Assembly (NCBI RefSeq): GCF_014651135.1
Contig: NZ_BMWH01000001.1
Coordinates: forward strand, 495,194 to 559,193
From: Streptomyces echinoruber
GTDB lineage: Bacteria > Actinomycetota > Actinomycetes > Streptomycetales > Streptomycetaceae
Length of the DNA: 64,000 bases
Direction: 5' to 3'
Position numbers and translations under genes: made by a program. How positions within the stretch are numbered: position 1 is the first letter of the stretch; every line of letters starts with the position of its first letter. Under the pieces are notes generated by a model. The model did not search any database, was not told the origin of the DNA, and was given only the letters and a program-made list of their open reading frames with translations. This document shows, one piece after another, positions 8,298 to 16,889 of the stretch.

Positions 8298-8436
8298 GTC
8301 GCCCTCCTCGGCGTGGGCTCCGGCCTACGGCTCGGAGTGCTGCTCTCGGACTGCTGCTCTCGGACTGCTGATGCGTCCTCTCGGACCGCCTTCGGACTAC
8401 CGCCTACGGACCGCCTTCGGACCGCTCACCAACCGC

Positions 8437-9246
8437 CTACTGCTTGTCGAACCGCGGGGTGTCCTGCGACTGCTGCCCGGACGGGGGCGGCGTCTGGGCC
8501 TCGCCGGTGCCGCCCTCGATGGCCTGCCGCTGCGCGGACGGGCCGCCGGCCAGCTCGGCCTTCATGCGCTGCAGTTCCAGTTCCACGTCCGTACCACCGG
8601 AGAGCCGGTCCAGCTCGGCCTGGATGTCGTCCTTGTGCATGCCGGTGGGGTCGTCGAGGGCGCCGGAGGCGAGCAGTTCGTCGATGGCGCCGGCGCGGGC
8701 CTGGAGCTGGGCGGTCTTGTCCTCGGCGCGCTGGATGGCCAGGCCGACGTCGCCCATCTCCTCGGAGATGCCGGAGAAGGCCTCGCCGATCCGGGTCTGG
8801 GCCTGGGCCGCGGTGTAGGTGGCCTTGATGGTCTCCTTCTTGGTGCGGAAGGCGTCCACCTTGGCCTGGAGGCGCTGGGCCGCCAGGGTGAGCTTCTCCT
8901 CCTCGCCCTGGAGGGTGGCGTGCTGCGTCTCCAGGTCCGTCACCTGCTGCTGGAGCGCGGCGCGGCGGGAGAGCGCCTCGCGGGCCAGGTCCTCACGGCC
9001 CAGCGCGAGCGCCTTGCGGCCCTGGTCCTCCAGCTTGGAGGACTGCTGCTGCAACTGGTTGAGCTGGAGTTCCAGGCGCTTGCGGCTGGTCGCCACGTCG
9101 GCGACGCCGCGGCGGACCTTCTGCAGGAGTTCCAGCTGCTTCTGGTACGAGTAATCGAGGGTCTCGCGCGGGTCCTCGGCCCGGTCCAGGGCCTTGTTCG
9201 CCTTCGCGCGGAAGATCATCCCCATACGCTTCATGACACCGCTCAT
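8437..9246 (-). CDS. pspA: Phage shock protein A (PspA/IM30 family)
   Basis: A 269-residue PspA/IM30 protein that forms membrane-protecting oligomers under envelope stress. It begins MSGVMKRMGMIFRAKANKALDR, with the amphipathic N-terminus, followed by a long coiled coil (about 25-215) and a Gln/Pro-rich tail. ATG at 9246 is chosen because it gives the canonical N-terminus; an upstream in-frame start at 9303 would add 19 residues unlike the family. It is divergent from the DUF3043 gene and is followed by pspAA. Confidence 0.93.
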   Translation of the reverse strand: MSGVMKRMGMIFRAKANKALDRAEDPRETLDYSYQKQLELLQKVRRGVADVATSRKRLELQLNQLQQQSSKLEDQGRKALALGREDLAREALSRRAALQQQVTDLETQHATLQGEEEKLTLAAQRLQAKVDAFRTKKETIKATYTAAQAQTRIGEAFSGISEEMGDVGLAIQRAEDKTAQLQARAGAIDELLASGALDDPTGMHKDDIQAELDRLSGGTDVELELQRMKAELAGGPSAQRQAIEGGTGEAQTPPPSGQQSQDTPRFDKQ

Positions 9247-9501
9247 GGGCTTCGCGCGCCCCCTTCTGACCGACTCCGGCTCCAGCTCTGCGACAGAACC
9301 CACAGTACGGGCCCTGCATCCATTGACGCACTGTTCCGGGGCGGATGCGCTCCTCCCCGAGAACGACTGCGCTCCTTTCCTCCTCCGGCGCAGGGAGTAG
9401 GGACGGCTCAGGGTTCCGTTCTCCTACAGACGACCGGTGTTGCCGGATCGTTCCCCGCCGGGCTGGGGTCCACGCGCGGGAAGCCCTTACCCTTGGGTTT
9501 T

Positions 9502-10101
9502 GTGTTCCGTAGCCGTGCCAAGGAAGAGAAGGCCCCGGCCGCCGTCAAGGCGCCGGTGACCGACTCCAAGCAGCCCCGTGACCCGCAGGCCCCCAAGGGC
9601 CGGCCCACGCCGAAGCGCAGTGAGGCCCGCTCGCAGCGCCGCAGCGTGGCCAACACGCCGATGACGCGCAAGGAGGCCGCCAGGCGGCAGCGCGAGGAGC
9701 GCCGGATCGCCCTGGAGCGGCAGCGCCAGGCGCTGGCCGGCGGCGACGAGCGCTACCTCCCGGCCCGCGACAAGGGGCCGGTGCGCCGTTTCGCGCGCGA
9801 CTTCGTGGACTCGCGGTTCAACATCGCGGAGTTCTTCCTTCCGGTGGCCGTGATCATCCTGGTGCTGAGCACGGTGCCGTCGCCCGCGCTGAAGAACCTC
9901 TCGCTGCTGCTGTGGCTGGTGGTGATCGTGCTCATCGTGCTCGACTCCGCGGTCACCGGTTTCCGCCTGCGGAAGCGGCTCGCCGAGCGCTTCCCGAACG
10001 AGAACCGGCGCGGCGCCGTCGCCTACGCGCTCATGCGCTCCCTGCAGATGCGCCGGCTCCGGCTGCCCAAGCCGCAGGTCAAGCGCGGGGAGCGGCCCTG
10101 A
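9502..10101 (+). CDS. DUF3043 membrane protein
   Basis: A 199-residue protein with the DUF3043 pattern: an N-terminal KEEKAP...SKQPRDPQAPKGRPTPKRSEA segment, a highly basic region, two adjacent membrane helices (about residues 112-155, FFLPVAVIILVL and LLLWLVVIVLIVL) and a basic C-terminus. GTG at 9502 starts VFRSRAKEEK as in homologues. The stop sits about 48 bases before the likely start of the methyltransferase gene, suggesting a short operon. Function unknown. Confidence 0.88.
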   Translation: MFRSRAKEEKAPAAVKAPVTDSKQPRDPQAPKGRPTPKRSEARSQRRSVANTPMTRKEAARRQREERRIALERQRQALAGGDERYLPARDKGPVRRFARDFVDSRFNIAEFFLPVAVIILVLSTVPSPALKNLSLLLWLVVIVLIVLDSAVTGFRLRKRLAERFPNENRRGAVAYALMRSLQMRRLRLPKPQVKRGERP

Positions 10102-10148
10102 GCACCACGGAGGTCCCGGGGGGCGCGGCCGGCACCCGGCTGAGCGGG

Positions 10149-10922
10149 GTGGACGGTCTGCGGGACGTCGTACGGCAGGAGCTGGTGGCGCGGCAGCTCG
10201 ACGAGCAGATAGCCGGCCGGTTCCGGGTCGGGCGGCGGCTGCGGGTGCTGGACGTCGGCATGGGCCGGGGCACGCAGGCGCTGCGGCTGGCCCGGGCCGG
10301 GCACGACGTGACCGGCCTGGAACACGACCCGGTGCTGATCGCCGCGGCCCGTGAGGCGCTGGCGGCCGAGCCGGAGGGCATCCGGGAGCGGATGCGGATC
10401 GTGGAGGGCGACGGCCGGGACACCGGGGTGCACTTCCTGCCGGGCAGTTTCGACGTCGTGCTGTGCCACGGCGTGCTGATGCACGTCGAGGAGCCCGACC
10501 CGCTGCTGGCCGGACTGGCGCGGATGCTCGCGCACGGCGGGCTGCTGTCGCTGCTGGTGCGCAACGGCGACGCGCTCGCGATGCGGCCGGGCCTGTCCGG
10601 CGACTGGGCGGGCGCCCTGGCCGCCTTCGACACCACCACGTACCTCCCCCGTGCCCGGACGGACTCGAACGGGGAGACCCCCGCCCGCCCCGGCCCGGAG
10701 GCGCGCGCCGACCGGCTCGGCGAGCTGACGGCGACCCTGGCGGGGATCGGGGCGCCGCTGTACGCCTGGTACGGCGTGCGGGTCTTCACCGACACCGCGG
10801 CCGACGACGCGGAGATCCCCGCCGACCTGGAGCAGTTGCTCGCCGTCGAGGAGCGCGCCGGGCGCACCGACCCCTACCGCGGGGTGGCCGCCCTGCTCCA
10901 CCTGTGCGGGGTGCGGGACTGA
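10149..10922 (+). CDS. Class I SAM-dependent methyltransferase
   Basis: About 257 residues. The SAM-binding motif LDVGMGRGTQALRLA lies near residue 32, followed by LEHDPVLIAAA, the acidic VEGDGRD and the motif FDVVLCHGVLMHVEEPDPLLAGL, a Rossmann methyltransferase layout. The substrate is unknown. The start is uncertain: GTG at 10149 is the first standard start after the DUF3043 stop, but the frame remains open upstream across that stop codon and a non-standard CTG at 10098 would overlap it. Likely cotranscribed with the DUF3043 gene. Confidence 0.85.
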   Translation: MDGLRDVVRQELVARQLDEQIAGRFRVGRRLRVLDVGMGRGTQALRLARAGHDVTGLEHDPVLIAAAREALAAEPEGIRERMRIVEGDGRDTGVHFLPGSFDVVLCHGVLMHVEEPDPLLAGLARMLAHGGLLSLLVRNGDALAMRPGLSGDWAGALAAFDTTTYLPRARTDSNGETPARPGPEARADRLGELTATLAGIGAPLYAWYGVRVFTDTAADDAEIPADLEQLLAVEERAGRTDPYRGVAALLHLCGVRD

Positions 10923-11040
10923 CCCCCGCCCGGGTGAGCGGCTGAACAGGGTCTGGTCGGCGGGGTGGTCGGGGCGGGGCCGACCCCCGACCGGGTGAGC
11001 AGCGCGGGCCGGGCGGCGGGGCCGCGGTGACACTCGGGGC

Positions 11041-12177
11041 ATGGAGGCATCCCGTGTCCGTGGCCCGCGCCCGCTGCCGTCCCTGCCGCTGCCGCTGTCC
11101 CTGCCGTTGTCCCGGCTGCTGTCCGCCGCCGTCCTCGCGCCTCTCGCGCTCCTCGCGGCGTGCACGCCGTCCCCGGAGTCCGCGGTGTCCGGCGGCGGGC
11201 GGGACCGCGCGGACCCCGCGCGGGACGCCGGTGCCGCCGCCGTGCCGCGCGCCGCGGCCGACCTGCAGAGCGACTACCTGCGGGTGATCAAGAACGTTCT
11301 GCCGTCGGTCGTGCAGATCCAGTCCGGCGACGCGCTGGGATCCGGCGTGGTGTACGACGGCAAGGGCCACATCGTCACCAACGCGCACGTCGTCGGCGAC
11401 CGCCGCACCTTCAAGGTGACCACCGCCAACAGCCAGACCGAACTCACCGCCCGCCTCGTCTCCTCCTACCCCCAGCAGGACCTCGCCGTGGTGCGGCTGG
11501 AGAAGACCCCCCGCGGACTGCGGGCCGCGCGGTTCGGGGACTCGGCGAAGGTGCAGGTCGGACAGATCGTGCTCGCCATGGGCTCGCCGCTCGGGCTGTC
11601 CTCCAGCGTCACCCAGGGCATCGTCTCGGCGACCGGGCGGACCGTCACCGAGGGCAGCGGGAACGGCGGCACGGGCGCCACCATCGGCAACATGGTGCAG
11701 ACGTCCGCCGCGATCAACCCCGGCAACAGCGGCGGTGCCCTGGTCGACCTGGACGGGCAGGTCATCGGCATCCCCACACTCGCCGCGACCGACCCCGAAC
11801 TGGGCGGCAGCGCCGCGCCCGGCATCGGCTTCGCCATCCCGGCGTCCATGGTGAAGACCGTCGCCGGCCAGATCGTCTCCCGGGGCCGGGTCACCGACTC
11901 CGGCCGGGCCGCGCTGGGCATCACCGGCCGCACCGTCGTCGGCGCCGACTACCGGGCCGCGGGCGTCGCCGTCGTCGACGTCAAGCAGGGCGGCGCCGCC
12001 GACCGGGCGGGCCTGCGGCCGGGCGACGTCATCACCCGGCTCGACGGCACGGCCGTCCCGACCATCACCGCGCTCGCCGAGGCCCTGGCCGCCGACCGGC
12101 CCGGCCAGCGCACCACGGTGACCTTCCGGCGCGACGGGCGGGAGAGGAAGGTGGTCGTGACGCTGGGCGAGCAGTAG
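11041..12177 (+). CDS. Lipoprotein HtrA-like trypsin/PDZ serine protease
   Basis: A 378-residue extracytoplasmic quality-control protease. The N-terminus is a lipoprotein signal ending in the lipobox LLAAC (cysteine at about 41). The trypsin-like domain holds His in VTNAHVVG (about 116), Asp in QQDLAVVRL and Ser in NPGNSGGALVD. A PDZ domain (about 295-375) follows with GGAADRAGLRPGDVI. Substrates are probably misfolded envelope proteins. Long repeats begin right after the stop. Confidence 0.93.
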   Translation: MEASRVRGPRPLPSLPLPLSLPLSRLLSAAVLAPLALLAACTPSPESAVSGGGRDRADPARDAGAAAVPRAAADLQSDYLRVIKNVLPSVVQIQSGDALGSGVVYDGKGHIVTNAHVVGDRRTFKVTTANSQTELTARLVSSYPQQDLAVVRLEKTPRGLRAARFGDSAKVQVGQIVLAMGSPLGLSSSVTQGIVSATGRTVTEGSGNGGTGATIGNMVQTSAAINPGNSGGALVDLDGQVIGIPTLAATDPELGGSAAPGIGFAIPASMVKTVAGQIVSRGRVTDSGRAALGITGRTVVGADYRAAGVAVVDVKQGGAADRAGLRPGDVITRLDGTAVPTITALAEALAADRPGQRTTVTFRRDGRERKVVVTLGEQ

Positions 12178-12229
12178 CGGCGAGGAGAGCCGCCTCGCGC
12201 GCGCCGCGCCGTCCCGGCGGTTCGCCACG

Positions 12230-12429
12230 TCCACCGTTCCGGCGGTGCGCCGCGCCTGCCGTCTCATCGACGCGCCGTGCCCGCCGTCCCGGCCGTGCGC
12301 CACGTCCACCGTCCCGGCCGTGCGCCACGTCCACCGTCCCGGCGGTGCGTCACATCCACCGTTCCGGCGGTGCGCCGCGCCTGCCGTCTCATCGACGCGC
12401 CGTGCCCGCCGTCCCGGCCGTGCGCCACG
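12230..12429. repeat. Two perfect 75-bp direct repeats with nested shorter units
   Basis: Bases 12230-12304 and 12355-12429 are identical over 75 bases. The space between them and the flanks are built from the same smaller unit (GTCCCGGCCGTGCGCCACGT and variants). The array fills most of the gap between the protease gene and the next minus-strand gene. Confidence 0.9.
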
Positions 12430-12463
12430 CCCGCCGTCCCGCCCGTGCGCCACGTCCGCCGCG

Positions 12464-12682
12464 TTACGCCTGCTGCTCGTCCGCGTGCAGGCTCATCGGC
12501 CCGTAGACCTCCGTGGTGTCCTCGAACAGCCGCACCTGGTCCGCGCCGCCCTCCAGCAGGGCCCGCCAGTGCTCCCCGATCCAGCTCTCGGCGTCCCCCT
12601 GCGTGGTGAACTCCTCGGGCTGCACCGCGGGCTGGACCTCCGTCCCGTCGGCCTTCTCGAACCGCCACGTCCATGCCACCAT
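12464..12682 (-). CDS. Small conserved hypothetical protein (72 aa)
   Basis: A 72-residue acidic protein beginning MVAWTWRFEKADG and containing WIGEHWRALLEGGADQV. Proteins of this form, with several tryptophans and an acidic tail, are common single-copy neighbours in Streptomyces; I recognise the pattern but no function. The ATG at 12682 is the natural start because the upstream frame becomes unlike protein. It converges on the protease gene across the repeat array. Confidence 0.75.
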   Translation of the reverse strand: MVAWTWRFEKADGTEVQPAVQPEEFTTQGDAESWIGEHWRALLEGGADQVRLFEDTTEVYGPMSLHADEQQA

Positions 12683-12716
12683 GTACGCCTCCCAGGTGTC
12701 AGCACACTGCACAGCG

Positions 12717-12740
12717 GGAGCCGGATCTTGGTCCGGCTCC
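12717..12740. other. Hairpin in the divergent region before cobU
   Basis: GGAGCCGGA (12717-12725) pairs with TCCGGCTCC (12732-12740) over a 6-base loop. It lies between two divergent genes, so it is not an obvious terminator. It does not resemble a cobalamin riboswitch. Role unknown. Confidence 0.4.
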
Positions 12741-12854
12741 GCCCCGAGCCTATGCGGTGCGCCGGGTGCGCCGACAGCACACGCCGGCCCCCGCCGCCCG
12801 TACAGGAGTGCCCAGGACGGGCGGGGGATGTGCCCGGACGGGAGAATCGGGGGC

Positions 12855-14054
12855 GTGGACGTCACTCTGCTCGGCACCGGTGCCCCCGCGGGACTCCCCC
12901 GCCCCCACTGCCCCTGCGCGGCCTGCGCCACCGCGCTCGGCGCGCACGCGCGCGCGGCGACCGCGCTGCTCGTGGACGGGGCGCTGCTGCTGGACCTGAC
13001 GCCCGGCGCCGCGCTCGCCGCCGCCCGCGCCGGGGTCTCGCTCGGCGGCGTGCGGCAGGTGCTGCTGTCGCATCCGCACGACGGCCCGCCGGTGGAAGTG
13101 CCGGCCGGGCTGCCGCGGCCGGGGCGGGTGCCGGACGGGCGGGAGCTGGCGCTGCTGACGGGGCACCGGGTGCGGGCGGTGGCCCTGGACGCGCCCGGCA
13201 CCGGGTACGCGGTGACCGGGCCGGACGGGCAGCGGCTGCTGTACCTGCCGCCGGGCGGCGCGCCGGCCGGGCTGGAGAGCGGGTCCGCCGAGCACTACGA
13301 CCTGGTCCTCGCCGACGTCGTGGGACGGCCGGACGCGCTGGCGAAGCTGCGGTCGGTGGGGGCCGTGGGGCCGACCACGGACGTGGTCGCGGTGCACCTC
13401 GACCACGACGTGCCGCCCGGCGCCGAGCTGCTGCGCCGGCTCGCCGCGGCCGGGGCGCGGGCCGTGCCCGACGGGACGACGCTGGTGGCCGGCGCGTACG
13501 AGGACGTGCCCGACGTGCCGCGGCGCACGCTGGTGCTCGGGGGCGCGCGGTCCGGCAAGTCCGCCGAGGCCGAGCGGCGGCTGGAGGCCTTCCCCGACGT
13601 CGTCTACGTCGCCACCGGCGGCACGCGCGGCGGGGACACCGAGTGGGCGGCGCGGGTGGCCGCGCACCGGGAACGGCGGCCGGGGTCGTGGCGGACCGTG
13701 GAGACCTGCGACCTGGTGCCGCTGCTGAAGGACGACGGGCCGCCGCTGCTCGTCGACTGCCTGTCGCTGTGGCTGACCGACGCGATGGACTCGGTCGGGG
13801 CGTGGGACGACGCCGAGTGGGCCGGCGGGGGCGAGCGGGCGCTGCGGGAGCGGGTGCGGGAGCTGACGGAGGCGGTGCGCCACACCCGGCGCCCCGTCGT
13901 CGCCGTGTCGAACGAGGTCGGCTCGGGCATCGTGCCGGCGACGGCGGCGGGGCGGCGGTACCGGGACGAACTGGGGCGGCTGAACGCGGCGTTCGCAGCG
14001 GAGTGCGAGCACGTGGTGCTGGTGGTGGCGGGGCAGGCGCTGACGCTGCGTTAG
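12855..14054 (+). CDS. cobU: CobU with N-terminal metallo-beta-lactamase-like domain
   Basis: CobU phosphorylates adenosylcobinamide and then transfers GMP to it in cobalamin nucleotide-loop assembly. The C-terminal half of this 399-residue protein (about 225-399) is a full CobU: P-loop GGARSGKSAEAERR, VDCLSLWLTD and the VSNEVGSGIVP motif. The N-terminal half resembles the PhnP/PqqB branch of the metallo-beta-lactamase fold: start LLGTGAPAG, Cys cluster HCPCAAC and LLSHPHDGP. The HxHxDH metal motif is only partly kept, so this domain may not be catalytic. Such fusions are typical of Streptomyces. GTG at 12855 begins the domain directly. Confidence 0.93.
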   Translation: MDVTLLGTGAPAGLPRPHCPCAACATALGAHARAATALLVDGALLLDLTPGAALAAARAGVSLGGVRQVLLSHPHDGPPVEVPAGLPRPGRVPDGRELALLTGHRVRAVALDAPGTGYAVTGPDGQRLLYLPPGGAPAGLESGSAEHYDLVLADVVGRPDALAKLRSVGAVGPTTDVVAVHLDHDVPPGAELLRRLAAAGARAVPDGTTLVAGAYEDVPDVPRRTLVLGGARSGKSAEAERRLEAFPDVVYVATGGTRGGDTEWAARVAAHRERRPGSWRTVETCDLVPLLKDDGPPLLVDCLSLWLTDAMDSVGAWDDAEWAGGGERALRERVRELTEAVRHTRRPVVAVSNEVGSGIVPATAAGRRYRDELGRLNAAFAAECEHVVLVVAGQALTLR

Positions 14055-14160
14055 GAGCGGGCCGGGCGCTTTCGCAAGGGGGCCGGGTGCTTTCGCCGGC
14101 GGGCCAGGGGGCTTCTTGCGGGTGGGCGGGGCGCTTCTCGTGGGCGGGCCGGGCGGCCCG

Positions 14161-14228
14161 GTGTCGGCGGGGTGCCGGTGGGGCGTCGGCGGGGTGCCGG
14201 TGGAGTGTCGGCGGGGTGCCGGTGGGGG
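14161..14228. repeat. 22-bp tandem repeat, three copies
   Basis: The unit GTCGGCGGGGTGCCGGTGG plus three variable bases starts near 14163, 14185 and 14207, in the gap between converging cobU and the methyltransferase gene. Confidence 0.85.
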
Positions 14229-14236
14229 TGCCGTCG

Positions 14237-15364
14237 TCAGGGCGTGCGCGCAATGATCCGGTAGCCGTTCGCCAGACACGTCCCCCGGGCCACCGGCGCC
14301 AGCAGGTGATCCAGCGTCAGCGCCGCCGCCAGCACCGGAAGGGCCGCGTACGTCACCGCCGCGCGCACCCCCCGGCGCAGGAGGGTGGGCGGGGCCGGGC
14401 GCCAGGGGGCGTCGCCGGCGGGGAGGACGCCGCACAGGGCGAGGAGGACGGCGGCCGACAGGTCGTGGGGGACGTGGGCGGCGCGGCGGCCGGCGGCCAG
14501 GATCGTGCAGCCGTGGGACTCCAGTTCCGCGCGCACGTTGGCCGGGCGCGGCAGGTGGAGGTGGTGGGGCTGGCCGTGCCCGGCCCAGTGGCGGCCGAGG
14601 AGGCGGGCGGGGGCGCTGCGCGGGTCGGGGAGGTCGATCAGGAGGTGGCCGCCGGGGCGCAGGACGGCGAGGGCGGCGCGGAGTTCGGCGCGCGGGTCGG
14701 GGGTGCGGGGCAGGTGATGGAACATGCTGACGACGTCGTAGCGGGCGCGCAGGCGGGCGGTGAGGGCCGGGTCGGTCAGCCGGCCGACGTGGGCCTCCTC
14801 CACGCGGCCGGCGTCGCGGGCGCGGACCACGCGGGGCGTGGCGTCCAGGCCGTCGAAGGAGGTGTAGGGGAACACCTGCCGCGCCACGAGCGGGAAGCCG
14901 GCGTCGCCGGTGCCCACGTCGAGCCAGCTCTCCGGCTCGCCGCGGCCCGGCAGGGCGCGGGCGGCCGCGCGCAGGCGGCGGCGGGTGGCGCGGGCGGCCA
15001 GCACGCGGGCGGTGAGACGGTCCAGGACGCCGGTGACGGCGCCGTGGGCCTCCGGAGCGAAGCAGCCGGAGCCGTCGTAGCAGCCGGAGCAGCCGGAGCA
15101 GTCGTAGAAGGCGCGGCCCTCGGCGGTCAGGCGCGGGTTCTGGAAGGTGTGCGCGCAGTCGCGGCACTCGTCGAGGACGAAGACGCCGGGTCCGCGCCGC
15201 AGCAGGTCGGGGGTGCGCAGCCGGGTGCGCAGCCGGCGCGAGCCGCACCAGGGGCAGTCCTCGCGGCGCGGCTCGTGGAAGTGGTCGGCGCCGCGGGCGA
15301 GTTCGGCGGCGCGGGCGGCGCGGCGCAGCGGGGAGATCGGCGGGGCGAGAGGGCTGGGCGGCAT
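14237..15364 (-). CDS. Class I SAM-dependent methyltransferase with N-terminal Cys cluster
   Basis: A 375-residue protein. A probable zinc-binding pair (CPWCGSRR and CRDCAHTF, about residues 36-65) is followed by a Rossmann methyltransferase core with WLDVGTGDAGFPLVA (about 145) and YDVVSMFHHLPR. The C-terminal quarter is hydrophobic (YAALPVLAAALTLDHLL). This layout matches methyltransferases that carry an N-terminal zinc motif in polysaccharide or natural-product clusters; the substrate is unknown. An odd run, YDCSGCSGCYDGSGCF (about residues 84-99), comes from a short DNA repeat at 15060-15106. ATG at 15364 is chosen; the frame is open further upstream without a ribosome site. Confidence 0.8.
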   Translation of the reverse strand: MPPSPLAPPISPLRRAARAAELARGADHFHEPRREDCPWCGSRRLRTRLRTPDLLRRGPGVFVLDECRDCAHTFQNPRLTAEGRAFYDCSGCSGCYDGSGCFAPEAHGAVTGVLDRLTARVLAARATRRRLRAAARALPGRGEPESWLDVGTGDAGFPLVARQVFPYTSFDGLDATPRVVRARDAGRVEEAHVGRLTDPALTARLRARYDVVSMFHHLPRTPDPRAELRAALAVLRPGGHLLIDLPDPRSAPARLLGRHWAGHGQPHHLHLPRPANVRAELESHGCTILAAGRRAAHVPHDLSAAVLLALCGVLPAGDAPWRPAPPTLLRRGVRAAVTYAALPVLAAALTLDHLLAPVARGTCLANGYRIIARTP

Positions 15365-15534
15365 GGAGACGGCTCCCGGGGCGCGGGGGCGTACGGCGAC
15401 CACGCACGCCCGCATACGACAATCCACTGCAAAACGGAACGTAGGGGACGCGGGTCCCGGGTGCAACGACGCCGTGCGCGCGGGGTGGCGGGAGGGCGAC
15501 TCCCTGTTCGACCGGTGGCGGTACTGTTCGGCGA

Positions 15535-16680
15535 ATGAGCTCGCTTAACCTCGACGACTTCACCGATCTGATCGAGCGTCCGGACGGCGGGGTACGCCGG
15601 GACGCCGAGGCGCGCCGGGAGCACCGGGTCGTGCCGCCCGGGACCCTGGGGCGCCTGGACGACCTGGGCGAGTGGCTGGCCGCGGCGCAGTCGGCCGTGC
15701 CGGTGCGGCCGGTGGAACGGCCGCGGGTGGTGCTGTTCGCCGGCGACCACGGCATCGCCGAGCTGGGCGTGTCGCGGCGCCCGGCGAGCAGCGCCGCCGA
15801 ACTGGTGCGGGCGGTGCTGGAGGGCGGCCGGCCGGTGTCGGTGCTGGCACGGCGGCTCGGGGTGCCGGTGCGGGTGGTGGACATGGCGCTGGACTGCGAC
15901 CCCGCGACGCTGCCCGCGGACGTCGTACGGCACCGGGTGCGGCGCGGCAGCGGCCGTATCGACGTCGAGGACGCGCTGACCCTCGAGGAGGCCGAGGCGG
16001 CGTTCCGGGCCGGGGTGGCGCTGGCCGACGAGGAGGCCGACTCCGGCACCGACCTGGTGGCGCTCGGCGACCTCAGCGTGGGCGGGACCACGCCGGCGGC
16101 CGTGCTGGTCGCCGCGCTGTGCGGGACGGACGCCTCGGTGGTGACCGGGCGGGGCGGCCTGGCCATCGACGACCTGGCGTGGATGCGCAAGTGCGCCGCG
16201 ATCCGGGACGCGCTGCGCCGGGCCCGGCCCGTGCTCGGCGACCAGCTTCGGCTGCTGGCCGCGGTGGGCGGCGCGGACCTCGCCGCGACGACCGGCTTCC
16301 TGCTGCAGAGCGCGGTGCGCAAGATGCCGGTGATCCTGGACGGCGTCGTCTCGGCGGCCTGCGCGCTGGTGGCGCAGCGGGTGGCGTTCCGCGCGCCGGA
16401 CTGGTGGCTGGCCGGGCACGCCAGCGGCGAGCCGGCGCAGGCCAAGGCCCTGGACCGGATGGCCCTGGAGCCGCTCCTGGACCAGGGGGTGCGGGTCGGC
16501 GAGGGCGTCGGGGCGCTGCTGGCGCTGCCGCTGGTGCAGGCCGCGGCGGCGCTGGCGGCGGAGCTGCCCGAGCAGCCGGAGGAGAAACCGGAAGAAGAGC
16601 CGGAGGATGCGCCGGAGGGGACGCCGGAGGAACAGCAGGCGCAACCGGAAGGCCGGCCGGAGGACTCCGGCACGGTGTGA
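15535..16680 (+). CDS. cobT: Nicotinate-nucleotide-dimethylbenzimidazole phosphoribosyltransferase CobT
   Basis: CobT makes alpha-ribazole phosphate, the activated lower ligand of cobalamin. The 381-residue product has the family motifs FAGDHGIAELGVS, ALGDLSVGGTTPAA, TGRGGLAIDD, AGHASGEPAQ and the GVRVGEGVGA segment with the catalytic-type Glu. An acidic tail of about 40 residues (PEEKPEEEPEDAPE and so on) follows the domain and is encoded by a GGAGG-rich repeat. ATG at 15535. It is divergent from the methyltransferase gene. Confidence 0.95.
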   Translation: MSSLNLDDFTDLIERPDGGVRRDAEARREHRVVPPGTLGRLDDLGEWLAAAQSAVPVRPVERPRVVLFAGDHGIAELGVSRRPASSAAELVRAVLEGGRPVSVLARRLGVPVRVVDMALDCDPATLPADVVRHRVRRGSGRIDVEDALTLEEAEAAFRAGVALADEEADSGTDLVALGDLSVGGTTPAAVLVAALCGTDASVVTGRGGLAIDDLAWMRKCAAIRDALRRARPVLGDQLRLLAAVGGADLAATTGFLLQSAVRKMPVILDGVVSAACALVAQRVAFRAPDWWLAGHASGEPAQAKALDRMALEPLLDQGVRVGEGVGALLALPLVQAAAALAAELPEQPEEKPEEEPEDAPEGTPEEQQAQPEGRPEDSGTV

Positions 16681-16889
16681 GGCGCGGCCGGGGGCCGGAG
16701 CGGCGCGCGGTGCAGCCGGAGGCCCGGTCCGGTGTGGGCCGGGGTCCGGGGCGACCGGGGTCCGGTGCGCCGCGGGCGGAGCGCGGGCGGCGGCGGGCGG
16801 GGCGCGAGCGGCGGCGGGCGGGGCGCGGGCAGTAGCGGGTGAGTGAAAAGCGGACGTTCGCCACAACGACACCCATATGATCACCCTTC

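Noticed and set aside
12683..12854. Cobalamin riboswitch before cobU
   Set aside because: The leader holds one 9-bp hairpin but no B12-box-like sequence, and it is too short for the full aptamer.
12245..15538. Plus-strand frame of 1097 codons across the cob region
   Set aside because: It overlaps cobU and the minus-strand methyltransferase in a different frame, is extremely Arg/Ala/Gly-rich, and has no recognisable domain.
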